The notes: generated from the sequence alone by a model not told the origin. A stretch of DNA of 64,000 nt from JANQQN01 sp964519665 (GCA_964519665.1 CAZFIV010000012.1:1-64000); one strand, 5' to 3'. Shown: positions 1-9,783, numbered from the stretch's first letter. Numbers and translations are program-made.

Positions 1-2388
1 CGATCCCATCATGTGCGACTTGCATCGTGGTCAGGCTTCGGCTGGGGCATCGGGGCGCGGGGGTTCGGGGCCCGGGGGGTCGGGGCCCGGGGGGTCGGGC
101 CCGGTGGGGCGGGGCTCTGTGGGTCGGGGCTCAGTGGGTCGGGGCTCGGTGCGTCGGGGCTCGGTACGTCGGGGCCCGGTGGGTCGGGGCCCGGTGGGTC
201 GGAGCTCGATGAGCTGGAAAATATGGCCGAAGCGGCGGACCGCGACGGCGATACCCATCTCGCCTTGTATATTCGATATCATCTCGCCGAAATCTACTTG
301 AACCTAAGAACCCAAGACTCCAGGGCGCGGTCTGAACAGATCGGAATAGAGATTCTCGATCTCTGGAAAGCGCACAAAATCACGCCTGAACCTCAGGATT
401 ATGTTCAAGCCAAGAGTAATCTGGGCCAGGCGATCGCGGCGAGGGGCGCCTTCCTCGACGAAGAAGTCGAGCGACTGGATATTGCTGCCTCTCATATCGA
501 TGAGGCCCTTCAGAAAGCGAGCCACCTCGATCATCCGGTTCTGGTAGCGCGAACGGCGGTACAGTTCGGCTCGGTCTTGCTAGACTTCAGCGTCAAGACG
601 CAGGCGAACACCGACCGTGCGATCAAGTACGCGGATATCGCTCTGAAGCAACTCCGGGCCGTCGACGACAACGACTTGGTCCGGATCTTTCGTGGTTTGG
701 CTCTGTGGATCAAGGCTCAGTCGTATCTGATCATGCGGCAACTCCCCAACGCCGACGAGGAGGAGGCAGCGTCGAAAGCGGCTCAGCTCTTTCACGAGGC
801 GAGTACCACCTTGGATCCCTCGCACGAGCTCCAAGCGGCAACGAGAGTGTATCGGGGCACTGCGCTGGTCTTCCTTTCTCGGTACCGGCCGGAAGTCTTC
901 GACGAGGGCATCCGCCTGATCCGCGAAGGCGACCAGATGGGCATTGCCGGACGCAACCAGGTCTTGGCCTGGACCGTCGTCAGCAACGCACTCTATTCGG
1001 TCGACCGTTTCGAGGAAGCGCGCCACTATCTTGAATACGTTATCGATATTGCCGAGAGTGAACTCCTTCTCAACGATGCCGAGCGGCTCGCTTTTCTGCC
1101 GACTCTTCATTTGGTGACCGACCAGATCGCCCACATCGAAATCACCTGCGGTGAGCTCTCCAAAGCCGTTAGACACCTCGAGATGGGCCGCACGCGCTTC
1201 TTCCGCCGGACGGCATTTTCGGACGAGACGTGGGAACGAATCGCTCGGAATACTCTCGGCGCCGGGGTCACTCCGATTTACCTGACGTTGAGCAGCAAGG
1301 GCATCGGCGCCGTCGCCCTGAGCCTCGACAGCATTCGTGGGCTGGAGTCGATCGTTTATGAGCAAGTCGAGATCGACAACCGCGATGACTTCAAGAAGCT
1401 CTTGGACCTCGAGCGCGCCGCGCGACGTCCGTGGGCGTCGACCGAAGCGTTCGAATTCATCGTTCGACCGCTACGCGACTTCATGGCGGACAGGAAGATC
1501 CGCAGGGTCGTCCTGGTCGTAACCTCGCCGCTGACCATGCTTCCGATCCACGTGGCCCTTCTCGACGACGCCGTCGTCTCCTTTCTGCCCGCTTTGTTGA
1601 CGTTGTCTACCACGGCTTCCGCCAACGACGACGAGGCGCCATCACCGGCCGGTCTGGTGATCGGAACCGACGCCCCGGATCTCACCATGGCCCCCGTCGA
1701 AGCAAAGAAGGTAGCCACCATGCTCTCGGGAGACGTCATCTTGAAAGAGCACGGGGAAGTCACCTTCGACGAGCTCCTCGAGCTTCTTCACCGGGTGAAC
1801 CAGCTGCACTTTGCGGGTCACGGAAGCTTTACCCCGGGCGACCCGATGGCCTCGGCCCTTCACTTCGCCAAGGGCGTCAGCGTATCGATGCTCGATATCT
1901 ATGAGGCCGGCCGGTCGAATCGGGAGGCCCACTGTGAGCACGTCTTCTTGTCGGCCTGCAATTCTTCGCAGTCGGACCAGATGTGGCTCAAGAACGAAGG
2001 CGCGAGCATCGCCCTGAGCGCCCTATCAGCCTTTGGGGCCCGAGCGGTCATCGGGTCCCTATGGCCGGTGGCGGACCTGTTCGCCCTGTTGTTCGTCTCC
2101 AAGTACTATGCACGATTGAAGGACGTTCGTGATTCGGCGACGACGCTGCGAGACACTCAACGATGGTTTCGTGACTTGGACCACCCAACGCTCGTCGATG
2201 AACTGCGGCGGGATGAGCTTTGGGCGGATCTGGATCGCTCGGCGGCGGAGTTTCTGTCGTCACCGGGCGGTGCTCAGGTGTTCGCGCAGCGTGACCGAAC
2301 ATGGATGGCATTTACGGTCACCGGGGTACCGGAGCTCGACCGCATGCGAACCGCCGCCGAGCTGGAGTCTTCGGACGCCGTCCGGTAG
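1..2388 (+). CDS. CHAT-domain (caspase-like) protease with helical N-terminal region, 5' end outside window
   Basis: The reading frame is open to the left edge, so the true start may lie upstream. Internal candidates are GTG 13 and ATG 223. The C-terminal third is a CHAT domain, a caspase-clan cysteine peptidase. The catalytic His lies in LHFAGHGS (His codon at 1819) and the Cys in FLSACNSS (Cys codon at 1957), followed by the typical ARAVIGSLWPVAD helix near 2038-2075. Before it is about 450 residues of helical, TPR-like sequence, and before that a Gly/Ser pentapeptide-repeat linker (nt 58-216). CHAT proteases with TPRs act as inducible proteases in conflict and cell-death systems. The next gene starts 12 bases after the stop, so this is probably the effector or signalling protease of the downstream FtsH/MoxR operon. 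That functional link is inference; the CHAT assignment is firm. Confidence 0.85.
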   Translation, partial: RSHHVRLASWSGFGWGIGARGFGARGVGARGVGPGGAGLCGSGLSGSGLGASGLGTSGPGGSGPGGSELDELENMAEAADRDGDTHLALYIRYHLAEIYLNLRTQDSRARSEQIGIEILDLWKAHKITPEPQDYVQAKSNLGQAIAARGAFLDEEVERLDIAASHIDEALQKASHLDHPVLVARTAVQFGSVLLDFSVKTQANTDRAIKYADIALKQLRAVDDNDLVRIFRGLALWIKAQSYLIMRQLPNADEEEAASKAAQLFHEASTTLDPSHELQAATRVYRGTALVFLSRYRPEVFDEGIRLIREGDQMGIAGRNQVLAWTVVSNALYSVDRFEEARHYLEYVIDIAESELLLNDAERLAFLPTLHLVTDQIAHIEITCGELSKAVRHLEMGRTRFFRRTAFSDETWERIARNTLGAGVTPIYLTLSSKGIGAVALSLDSIRGLESIVYEQVEIDNRDDFKKLLDLERAARRPWASTEAFEFIVRPLRDFMADRKIRRVVLVVTSPLTMLPIHVALLDDAVVSFLPALLTLSTTASANDDEAPSPAGLVIGTDAPDLTMAPVEAKKVATMLSGDVILKEHGEVTFDELLELLHRVNQLHFAGHGSFTPGDPMASALHFAKGVSVSMLDIYEAGRSNREAHCEHVFLSACNSSQSDQMWLKNEGASIALSALSAFGARAVIGSLWPVADLFALLFVSKYYARLKDVRDSATTLRDTQRWFRDLDHPTLVDELRRDELWADLDRSAAEFLSSPGGAQVFAQRDRTWMAFTVTGVPELDRMRTAAELESSDAVR
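58..216 (+). repeat. 15-bp G-rich tandem repeats encoding a Gly/Ser pentapeptide linker
   Basis: About ten degenerate 15-bp units of the form GGGGCYCGGTGGGTC run in frame with the CHAT protein and encode G-x-G-x-S type pentapeptides. The plus strand carries many runs of three to six G and could form G-quadruplexes. The length is probably variable between strains. It is either a flexible interdomain linker or, if the gene starts at ATG 223, an upstream non-coding repeat. Confidence 0.75.
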
Positions 2389-2399
2389 GACCCGTTTCG

Positions 2400-3506
2400 G
2401 TGCTTCGCTTCGGAGAGTTGGATAGCTTCGCGCTGCGGGTCGTCGACACGATGTGTGCCGGTCGACCGCTGCCACCGCTCATGCCGGCGACCCGGTCTCT
2501 GCGGCCGAGCGAGAGCCTCTCGCGCGCGGCGACGGAGCGGATGGCGGCGTACGCGCACCGCGTCCTGTTGCAAGGGGGCGGCCAGCGACATCGAACCGTG
2601 CTTCGCCAAGGGCGCCGGGTCGCTGGGCGGCTGTGGAACGCCGATCTGAATGACGGCTTCACGCTGACCTTTACGCGCGCCTGCCACGACGCCTGGCTGG
2701 GCACCGTGCGAGCCTTGCCCGAAGCGTCGTCGATGACGTGGACCAATGCCCAAGCCGACGGCTTCGGTCGATTCGTCCCGACCCGACGAACCGCAACCGG
2801 AGACTGGGTCGTGTATGCGCTCGCCGCCCGACACTTGGGCGATCAGGTCTCCGCCTTGCGGGAGGCGCGCCGAGGCTACACTCGGATGCTCGCGGCAGGC
2901 TCACCGCTAGCCCGCTTGATGGTGCTCCGCTCGGTCAGCGACACCGCCCGCTCGAACCCAACCCCGAAGCGCGCTGCGGACCGATCGGGCGCGGCGAGGT
3001 TTTCGGCCCTGTTCGACCCGTCGGCGGTCCGATTGATCGAGTGCCTGGAGAGCTTCATCGTCGGTCATTGGCGCAGCCTCGTCACTCGCCACTCGCAGCA
3101 GCCCGGCGCCTTTTGGGCTCCGGCCGGCGAGACCCTGTCGGCCTTCGTCGATGCCGCCGATATAGCCGAACGCCTCGACCTGACCCGCGGCGTCATGACG
3201 CTGCTGGTCGCACTCAGCACGGAGGTTCTGCCCGAAGAACCGGAGCGAGTGCGCCGGCGGTTCATGCACAGCCTCGACGTCGGTGCCCGCGCCGGGGAGC
3301 GCCGAGCAGCCCTGGCCGGCGTGGCGGCGGTGCTCGCGACGGGGCGGCGCCTGCGCGACCTTCGAGAGGGCGTCGCCGGAGTCGGCTATGGTGATCCCCG
3401 CTACGAAGAGATCCAGATCTTCAAAGGAAATTATGACGAGCTTCTCGCTCCTCACCTCCCTCGGATCGACCACCTGATCCGTTTGCTCACGGGCGCCATC
3501 GGCTGA
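2400..3506 (+). CDS. Hypothetical protein of the CHAT/FtsH/MoxR operon
   Basis: A 368-aa protein starting at GTG 2400 with GGTAGGA about 9 bases upstream. An ATG at 2301 would overlap the CHAT gene by 88 bases and is less likely. I recognise no domain and see no transmembrane segment or signal peptide. The first half has mixed strand/helix character (VLRFGELDSFALRVVDTM at the N-terminus); the second half is mostly helical and rich in Arg, Ala and Leu. It lies between the CHAT gene and a small accessory gene on the same strand with short gaps, so it is very likely co-transcribed and a component or regulator of the same system. Function unknown. Confidence 0.7.
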   Translation: MLRFGELDSFALRVVDTMCAGRPLPPLMPATRSLRPSESLSRAATERMAAYAHRVLLQGGGQRHRTVLRQGRRVAGRLWNADLNDGFTLTFTRACHDAWLGTVRALPEASSMTWTNAQADGFGRFVPTRRTATGDWVVYALAARHLGDQVSALREARRGYTRMLAAGSPLARLMVLRSVSDTARSNPTPKRAADRSGAARFSALFDPSAVRLIECLESFIVGHWRSLVTRHSQQPGAFWAPAGETLSAFVDAADIAERLDLTRGVMTLLVALSTEVLPEEPERVRRRFMHSLDVGARAGERRAALAGVAAVLATGRRLRDLREGVAGVGYGDPRYEEIQIFKGNYDELLAPHLPRIDHLIRLLTGAIG

Positions 3507-3557
3507 CCAGCGCCGAGTGTCCGTCCGCGACGCCGACTCTGCTATGGTGGGGTCATC

Positions 3558-4079
3558 ATGAGCCGAGGCTATCGCGTGCGCTGGGCCACCGAGCAACGAG
3601 TGGTTCGAAGTGAGGACCACCTGGATCTCGATCTCGAGCTGCTGCAGATCCTCCCCGGAATGGAGATGCAGGACATCCTGTCCGAAGTCCTGGTCACCGA
3701 TGGTTGGGCTAAGGTCGGCGACGACAAGCTCAAAAAGCAGATCGAGGGGGTCACCGCGGTGATCGACCTGACCGAACGGAAGGTCACCCTGCGGGTGTCC
3801 GAACAGTCGGTGGTGACCGCCGCCGCCAGGACGGCGACCGACGCCCAAGCGAACGTCGCTGCCGCAGCCCAAGCTCGACAGACGACGCTCGACGACAAGA
3901 CCGCCCGCCAACTTCTGAAGGCCGAGGCGACGGTTCGAGGGGTCATTCAGGCCTCGCTTCAGAGAGTTTACGAGCGCGCCCTCGAAAAGAAAGCGGCGTC
4001 GATGGGCCAGGTCGAGAGCATCACTCGGTCCGAAAACGAGGCCGGCCAGCTCGAGATGGTCATCAAGGTCAAGGTGTGA
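3558..4079 (+). CDS. Small accessory protein of an FtsH-type ternary system
   Basis: A 173-aa soluble protein. The N-terminal half is strand-rich (VRWATEQRVVRSEDHLDLDLELLQILPG). The middle is an Ala/Gln-rich helix (residues about 85-120) that could form a coiled coil. The C-terminus reads as a beta strand (LEMVIKVKV). The final bases GTGA overlap the GTG start of the FtsH-like gene by 4 bases, implying translational coupling and probably a complex. Profile families called FtsH ternary system domains contain small proteins in this position. I infer membership from context rather than from a diagnostic motif. Confidence 0.75.
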   Translation: MSRGYRVRWATEQRVVRSEDHLDLDLELLQILPGMEMQDILSEVLVTDGWAKVGDDKLKKQIEGVTAVIDLTERKVTLRVSEQSVVTAAARTATDAQANVAAAAQARQTTLDDKTARQLLKAEATVRGVIQASLQRVYERALEKKAASMGQVESITRSENEAGQLEMVIKVKV

Positions 4080-6208
4080 GCCGCCAACTCGATATCGACA
4101 GTCTACCAACGGCCCTGCGGCTCGAAGACGCAGTCGAGGCGGCGTGCGCGAATGATCTCGCCTTCATCGAACAGAGCCTTCGTCGGTCGCAGAGCGTCCT
4201 CGTCGAGTGCGACAAGGAGCTCACGATCTACCTGTACCTCGGGCTTCGGACTCGCCTGAAGCGACAGGTCTCCGGCGAGGCCGAGAAGGCGCCCCGGCTC
4301 GTGGTGGTCGACGGCCGTCCCCGACCCGACGACCCGCCGTCGACGACCCTCAACCGGATGCTCCGTCAACTGGAGTCCGCGATCCGAGGCAGCGTCGAGC
4401 GCACCATCTTGATCTTGCCTCACCTCGACGTGCTGGTCACCACCCACACCGGCCTGACCCTCGAGGCCCGCGAAGCGATTCCGCTGCTGTACGAGAACCC
4501 AGAGGCGATCCTCCTCGCTTTTCGCGACCCGAGCTTCGAGGTGCCCAAGGTCATTGCCGACGTGTTTGCGGTCCGCCGCGAGATCACCGGTACCCCCCGC
4601 GAAGCGCTGCCGCAGCTGATCACCCAGCGGGAAGCGCGCGCCATTCACGCGAAGACACTCGATCCGTTCGCGTTGTACAAGTACGTCTCGGGTCTCAACC
4701 CGGTACGGCTGCGCAAGCTCCTGGAAGACCTCGGCCACCGGCGAGCGGCTCTGCCTGGGCGCCCCCCAAAGACGACCATCTACGCCGAGATCCGTAGGCA
4801 GACCGTCAAAGACGACGTCGAGCTGCCCCAGGTCGACCTCGACCACGACATCGGCGGGTACGACGAGGTGAAGCGCCGGATCCGCGAAGACCTGCTCGAC
4901 CTGATCGAGACCAAAGCTCGCCTGGATTCGGTGTCGGACATCGAAACCATCGAGTCGCTGACGCCGCGGGGCATCATCTTTCACGGTCCCCCGGGGACCG
5001 GCAAGACGTTCTTCGCCAAGGCGATCGCCACTGCTCTCGACGCCACGGTCATCGTCGTGTCGGGCCCCGAGCTCAAGAGCAAGTGGGTCGGCGAGAGCGA
5101 AGAGAACCTGCGTCGCATCTTCCGACGCGCCCGCCAGGCTGCTCCGACCGTGATCATCTTCGACGAGCTCGACGCCTTCGCGTCCGCGCGCGGTACCTAC
5201 GAGGGATCCGGGGTCGAGCACTCGATGGTCAACCAGCTGCTGACCGAGATGGACGGCTTTCGAAAGAACGAGATGGTGTTCGTGGTGGGCACCACGAATT
5301 TTCTCGAGAGTCTCGACGGTGCCCTACTGCGGCCGGGCCGATTCGAGTTCCTCATCGAAGTCCCGGCCCCCGACGCCCATGACCGGCGCGAGATCCTCGG
5401 CATCTACCGAAAGAAACTCAACCTGCCGCTCGGCGATGACCTGGTCCGCCACATCGTCCGGCGAACTCAAGGCCTCGCCGACTTGACGTCGGGCATCCCG
5501 TTTTCCGGTGACCACCTCTACGCAGTGTGTCGGGCCCTGAAGCGCCGCCAGCTGCGCGCCCCCGACCAGCCGATCACCGTCGATGACGTCGACCAGGCCC
5601 TCGCGCGACGCACCCGCCGCCGGGTCGTGCTATCGGCTGAAGAAGAACGGGTGATTGCGGTGCACGAGGCCGGCCACGGGCTCTTGGCGATGCTGATCAA
5701 AGAAGCCACCCCACCCGAGCGGATCTCGATCAGCGCCGACATGGAGGGCGCCCTGGGGTACGTGCTGCGGGCGGCCCGCGCGCGCCCCTATGCGGTCACC
5801 CAGGCCGAGATGCGGGCCGATATCGCGGTCGGCCTCGGAGGCTACGTCGCCGAGAAACTCGTGCTCGCCGACGTCTCGATCGGAGCGTATCAAGACCTTC
5901 AGCAGGCGAATGACATCGCTCGCGCGATGGTCGAAGAGTTCGGCATGAGCAAGACGCTCGGGCCCCGGGTCGTCCTCGCCGACGAGCGCAGGCTCAACAG
6001 CGTGGGCAGCGACCGCCGCGACCGCATCGACGCCGCGATCGACCGCATCGTAGCCGAAGAGCTCGAGCGCGCCGAGAGGGTGCTCACCGAGAATCGGTCG
6101 CTGCTCGATGCGCTGGTGGCCACCCTGCTCGAGCACAAGGTGCTCGACGCCGCCCAACTGGGCTCCTTCAATACCGGCGCCGCTAAGAAAGGCCCCAACC
6201 ATGGCTGA
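4076..6208 (+). CDS. FtsH-like AAA+ / M41 zinc metalloprotease without membrane anchor
   Basis: A 710-aa ATP-dependent protease. Residues about 1-230 form a non-canonical, probably degenerate NTPase-like region (ILPHLDVL resembles a decayed Walker B). The active AAA+ domain follows: Walker A GPPGTGKT from residue 304, Walker B VIIFDELDA, and a second-region-of-homology Arg in LLRPGRFE. The M41 peptidase has HEAGH at residues 530-534, and DLQQANDIA carries the expected third zinc ligand Asp. Unlike classical FtsH it has no N-terminal transmembrane pair, so it should be cytosolic. It overlaps the preceding gene by 4 bases and the following one by 8. In ternary conflict systems the FtsH protease is proposed to be unleashed by, or to process, its MoxR/vWA partners. 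Housekeeping FtsH is excluded by context and architecture. Confidence 0.93.
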   Translation: MSRQLDIDSLPTALRLEDAVEAACANDLAFIEQSLRRSQSVLVECDKELTIYLYLGLRTRLKRQVSGEAEKAPRLVVVDGRPRPDDPPSTTLNRMLRQLESAIRGSVERTILILPHLDVLVTTHTGLTLEAREAIPLLYENPEAILLAFRDPSFEVPKVIADVFAVRREITGTPREALPQLITQREARAIHAKTLDPFALYKYVSGLNPVRLRKLLEDLGHRRAALPGRPPKTTIYAEIRRQTVKDDVELPQVDLDHDIGGYDEVKRRIREDLLDLIETKARLDSVSDIETIESLTPRGIIFHGPPGTGKTFFAKAIATALDATVIVVSGPELKSKWVGESEENLRRIFRRARQAAPTVIIFDELDAFASARGTYEGSGVEHSMVNQLLTEMDGFRKNEMVFVVGTTNFLESLDGALLRPGRFEFLIEVPAPDAHDRREILGIYRKKLNLPLGDDLVRHIVRRTQGLADLTSGIPFSGDHLYAVCRALKRRQLRAPDQPITVDDVDQALARRTRRRVVLSAEEERVIAVHEAGHGLLAMLIKEATPPERISISADMEGALGYVLRAARARPYAVTQAEMRADIAVGLGGYVAEKLVLADVSIGAYQDLQQANDIARAMVEEFGMSKTLGPRVVLADERRLNSVGSDRRDRIDAAIDRIVAEELERAERVLTENRSLLDALVATLLEHKVLDAAQLGSFNTGAAKKGPNHG

Positions 6209-6458
6209 GATTACGATTCGCTTCCGCTATGACCGCAAGACGGGCGCCAAAGAGATGGTGGTGCACCTCGAGTCCGACGACGACCTTCTGCCGCACGAGC
6301 ACGAGCGCGACCATCGAGCGTGGGTCGAATCGCTGATCGGTCAGCCGATCGAAGAAGACACCACCGTGGTGATCGAGCGGACGGCGCCCGAAGGCGAAGC
6401 CGAACCCGCGGGCCGCGAAGAGCAGGTGCAGGCAGCCCGCGACCGGCAGAAGTCCTGA
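6201..6458 (+). CDS. Small acidic FtsH-associated protein, possibly ubiquitin-like fold
   Basis: An 85-aa protein (MAEITIRFRYDRKTG start) whose ATG lies inside the end of the FtsH-like gene (8-base overlap). The layout is strand, turn, strand (ITIRFRYDRKTGAKEMVVHL), then an acidic His-rich helix, then a strand (TTVVIERTAP) and a charged tail. Ubiquitin-like (YukD-like) small proteins are known in FtsH ternary systems, and this size and pattern fit, but no motif proves it. It could be an adaptor or tag for the protease. Clearly part of the operon. Confidence 0.75.
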   Translation: MAEITIRFRYDRKTGAKEMVVHLESDDDLLPHEHERDHRAWVESLIGQPIEEDTTVVIERTAPEGEAEPAGREEQVQAARDRQKS

Positions 6459-6471
6459 GCGTCGTATTCCC

Positions 6472-9400
6472 ATGGCTCGAATCGGGTTCCGGTTGACCGG
6501 GACGGTGGCCGACATACCGGTCCTCGACCGTTTGGTCATGTTTTTCGCGCCGTCGGTTCTGACCGCTCCCTGGGGCTGCTGGTGGCGTCCCGAAGAGCGT
6601 TCCAGCTTCGTGTGGCCGCTGACCACCGAGGGCGTCACGGTCGACGCGGTCCGGGCGGCCGGGCTGTCGCCGGTGGTCGTCCACGTCGACGCCCGGGGGA
6701 TACGGATCGTCGACCCGTCCGACGACCGGCCCGTCGCGGCCACGCCGACCACGCCGCCCGGTTCGTCCGGGCCGGGCTCCGTGCGCGAGGCGCCGTCGCT
6801 CGCGGAAGCGGTGCGGCCGCTCGAGATACCGGGTGACGCGCGGGTTCCTGAGGCCCTCTTCGTGGTGCCCGCCACAGGACCGGTCGCTACGTTCTATTTC
6901 GACCGCCTACTGAGGCTAAACCGCGACGACGCCACCGTCGCGCGCTGGGTCGACGACGACGGCGACAAACTCGTGCTTCGAGTATCGGAACCACCGTTGT
7001 ATTTGCTGATGCGGGCCCGCGACCGAGACGCCGAAGTGACGGCCTTCGCGCGCCTCGACGAGCTCGGCCGAGTGTGGTGCGAGTGGGGCACCACGCACCC
7101 GCTGGTCGCCTCGCTCCGTCAACGTGTCGACCCGTCGGTCGTGCTGATCTCCAAAGACGGCCGGTGGCGCACGTTCGCCGAAGCGTGGACCGAGCGCAGC
7201 ATCTTCGACGCGCTGTCGCCCAGCCTTCCCCTGCCCCGCATCGATCTCGAAACGACCCCCGACGTCCCACGCCTCGAGATTCGCCTTCGTCTGGTGCCGG
7301 GAGTCCCGCAGCCACCCGAACTCTTCTTTTTGACCCCGGAGCAGCTCTATGACCTGGAACATCTCATCCAGGATCTGCCCCACGACGACCTGCGCCGGCT
7401 GATGGCGTCTCGGCTGAGTGGACCCGACAGCGAGGTGTACTACGTGCTGAGAGAAAGGGCGGCGACCCGTGGAGAGCCGCTCGGCCCTCGCATCGCCGAT
7501 TTTCTCGGCGCCGTCGGCTTTTCGAAGCATGAAGCGCTCGATGACCTCTACCTTCCCGTCGACCGGCGGCTTCGTCCCAAGATGCGCCGCGACGAGCTCC
7601 GCCGAATGCTCGAGCTCGACCATCATCGCCTGGTGATCATCGAGGATGACCCCCACCGCGGCCCTCGGCAGATCGTCGTCGAAGACGCCAGCGAAGTCCC
7701 GTTGACCGAGTGGACCCAGCTGGTGGCGCTCGACCGTCGCCTCGCCCTCGATGCGCTCTACGAGCGCGCGGTGTTCGCCTTTCCTCCGGTCGAGACGGTG
7801 CCGCTGGCCGATGAGCGACGAACGAGCTCCGGCGCCCGCCCGCCCGAATCGCGCCCCCGCCGGGCCCCGGAGCGACCGAAGCGGCGGCCGCGCCCCGAAG
7901 AACCAGCGACCGAGACCGCGCCGACCGCCGATCGTATCGACCTCGTCGCCGCCCGAGAGCGGGCGAAGGTTCTGGAAGGCGAACTGGCCGCCGGCGGCGT
8001 GGACGCATGGTCACCCTGGGCGGAGCTCGCCGACCTTAAAGCGGCGCTCGGCGACGCCGAAGACGCGGCCTTCGCCGCCGAGTGCGCCGCTTTCTACCAT
8101 CCGTGGGGCCCAGCTCACGCTGAGCCGATCGACCGGGTTTTATTGAACCGGGGCGGCGCGCTCGACGACGACCGGCTGGTCAACCTCGCCGCTGCCGGCG
8201 CGCTGCGGCCCAGCGACGCAGCGCGCCTGATGGCGGCCACCCTCGCCCGCCTCGTCCACCGTGAGCCCATCCCGCCCGGGGTCATCGAATCGGTCCTCGA
8301 GCGAACCCTGGACGCGTCGTTTCCAGTGTCTCGACGGCAAGCATGGCTTCTGGCCGCCGCTTGGTACCGCCACGCCGACGATCCGCTCGGAATGACCCGG
8401 GCCCAGGAGGCCGCGATCGGCATCCTCAACGCGCGGGGCCTGTCCGAGCTGTACGACGTGCCGGTCTTCGTGCGCCGAACGTTGGCGTTCGGCCAAGCCG
8501 ATGCGGTCGATCGGGCCGACACCTCGGAGCGGGTCGAGCTCGAACGATTGTGGGACGAAGCGGTTCGGCCCCTTCCCCGAGATCCCCCAACCGTAGTGTA
8601 CGTACGCCTGCTGTTCGGCGTGGGCCTGGCCCGCGTGGGCGCCCGGGATGCGCTTCGCGAGATCGTCGATCACGTCGAAGGGGCCATCCACGGGTACTCC
8701 GCGGTCAACCAACTCATGTTCCGCCTGCTGCTCAACCGGATAACCTACGAGTCGGCGCCGACGGACCCTGACGAGTGGTCGGCCAAAGTCCAGCAGACGA
8801 TCGGGTCGTCGGGCTCGAAGGAGCAAAAGCCGGCGCGCTGGCTCGCCAAGCGCTGCCGCTGGCTGGGGCATCCCGAGCCCGAGGACCGTCCCCGTTCGCT
8901 GACCAGCAACGTACTCCGCAAGCTCGAAAAGTCGCCGGACGAGGGGTTTCGGGCGACCTTCGACGCGCTGTGGATGCCGAAACGGGGCGCGGCGCCGCTT
9001 ACGGAGTGGGAGCTCGTCGCCGCCACCGAGCACCTGGTGCTGGCCGCCGCCCGCACCGGGGCCACGAAGACCATGACCGCCCTCCTGGACGGCATCGACG
9101 AGATATCGACCTCCGTCAACGTCCCCGCCCATCGGGTCCGACTCATCACCGCCTCGCTGAGGGGCGCCGCCGCCGTAGACGCTGAAGACCGGGTGGAGGC
9201 CGCTCTGAACGAGCTCGCCGACCTCGCGGAGAGGGGGGAGCTGCCGTGGATCCGCGAGGTGAAGTCGACCCTGCGCCCGGCCCTTTCCGCGCTTCGACGC
9301 CTTGGGCTCGCCGAGCGCGCGGTCGACCTGCTCGAAGCGCTGGTGAACATGCCGACCAAGACCCCGAAAGATCGGGTCGTGCTACGGGCCACCCTCGCCG

Positions 9401-9783
9401 ACGGTTTCCTTCAGCTCAGCCGCTTCGACGAGGCGGACGCACTGGTCCGAGAGTCGCTCGACGCAATTCTGAGCGAGGCGCTCGGCTACCCGGACCGGGC
9501 CGAAGCCACCCGCGTCCTCTTCGACAGCCTTCGCCACTGGCCGGCCCGCACACGAGCCGAGTTTGGCGAAGAGATCCTCGCCAACATGAGTATCTTCAGA
9601 GACTCGTATGTCATGGGCGTGCACTTCAAACCCCATCAGATCATGGTCACGGAAGCGCTCGTCGACAGCCTGGCCGACGTGCAGACTCGAAAGCATGACT
9701 TGTTGACGGCGTACCAGGACGCCGAAGAGTACGTCATTCGCCGCAAGATCCTGAACGATTGGAAAGAGCTATGTGGAGCCTAG
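6472..9783 (+). CDS. Large (1103 aa) scaffold or effector-module protein of the ternary system
   Basis: The N-terminal ~450 residues are strand-rich and begin MARIGFRLTGTVADIPVLD, with WWRPEE near residue 40. A Pro/Arg/Glu linker at about 453-480 follows. The C-terminal ~600 residues are almost entirely helical, with a TPR/HEAT-like rhythm. There is no signal peptide or membrane segment. The stop lies inside the next gene, and the MoxR start codon (9771) is 12 bases before this gene's end. Similar large proteins accompany the MoxR pair in ternary systems, where they are proposed to bind ligand or effector. No catalytic motif is visible, so scaffold is a guess from length and composition. Confidence 0.8.
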   Translation: MARIGFRLTGTVADIPVLDRLVMFFAPSVLTAPWGCWWRPEERSSFVWPLTTEGVTVDAVRAAGLSPVVVHVDARGIRIVDPSDDRPVAATPTTPPGSSGPGSVREAPSLAEAVRPLEIPGDARVPEALFVVPATGPVATFYFDRLLRLNRDDATVARWVDDDGDKLVLRVSEPPLYLLMRARDRDAEVTAFARLDELGRVWCEWGTTHPLVASLRQRVDPSVVLISKDGRWRTFAEAWTERSIFDALSPSLPLPRIDLETTPDVPRLEIRLRLVPGVPQPPELFFLTPEQLYDLEHLIQDLPHDDLRRLMASRLSGPDSEVYYVLRERAATRGEPLGPRIADFLGAVGFSKHEALDDLYLPVDRRLRPKMRRDELRRMLELDHHRLVIIEDDPHRGPRQIVVEDASEVPLTEWTQLVALDRRLALDALYERAVFAFPPVETVPLADERRTSSGARPPESRPRRAPERPKRRPRPEEPATETAPTADRIDLVAARERAKVLEGELAAGGVDAWSPWAELADLKAALGDAEDAAFAAECAAFYHPWGPAHAEPIDRVLLNRGGALDDDRLVNLAAAGALRPSDAARLMAATLARLVHREPIPPGVIESVLERTLDASFPVSRRQAWLLAAAWYRHADDPLGMTRAQEAAIGILNARGLSELYDVPVFVRRTLAFGQADAVDRADTSERVELERLWDEAVRPLPRDPPTVVYVRLLFGVGLARVGARDALREIVDHVEGAIHGYSAVNQLMFRLLLNRITYESAPTDPDEWSAKVQQTIGSSGSKEQKPARWLAKRCRWLGHPEPEDRPRSLTSNVLRKLEKSPDEGFRATFDALWMPKRGAAPLTEWELVAATEHLVLAAARTGATKTMTALLDGIDEISTSVNVPAHRVRLITASLRGAAAVDAEDRVEAALNELADLAERGELPWIREVKSTLRPALSALRRLGLAERAVDLLEALVNMPTKTPKDRVVLRATLADGFLQLSRFDEADALVRESLDAILSEALGYPDRAEATRVLFDSLRHWPARTRAEFGEEILANMSIFRDSYVMGVHFKPHQIMVTEALVDSLADVQTRKHDLLTAYQDAEEYVIRRKILNDWKELCGA

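Noticed and set aside
580..1365. Long antisense open frames under the CHAT gene and most other genes
   Set aside because: High G+C creates long shadow frames; these lack ribosome sites, known motifs and sensible composition.
4076..6208. Housekeeping ftsH
   Set aside because: No membrane helices, extra N-terminal region and a conflict-system operon context.
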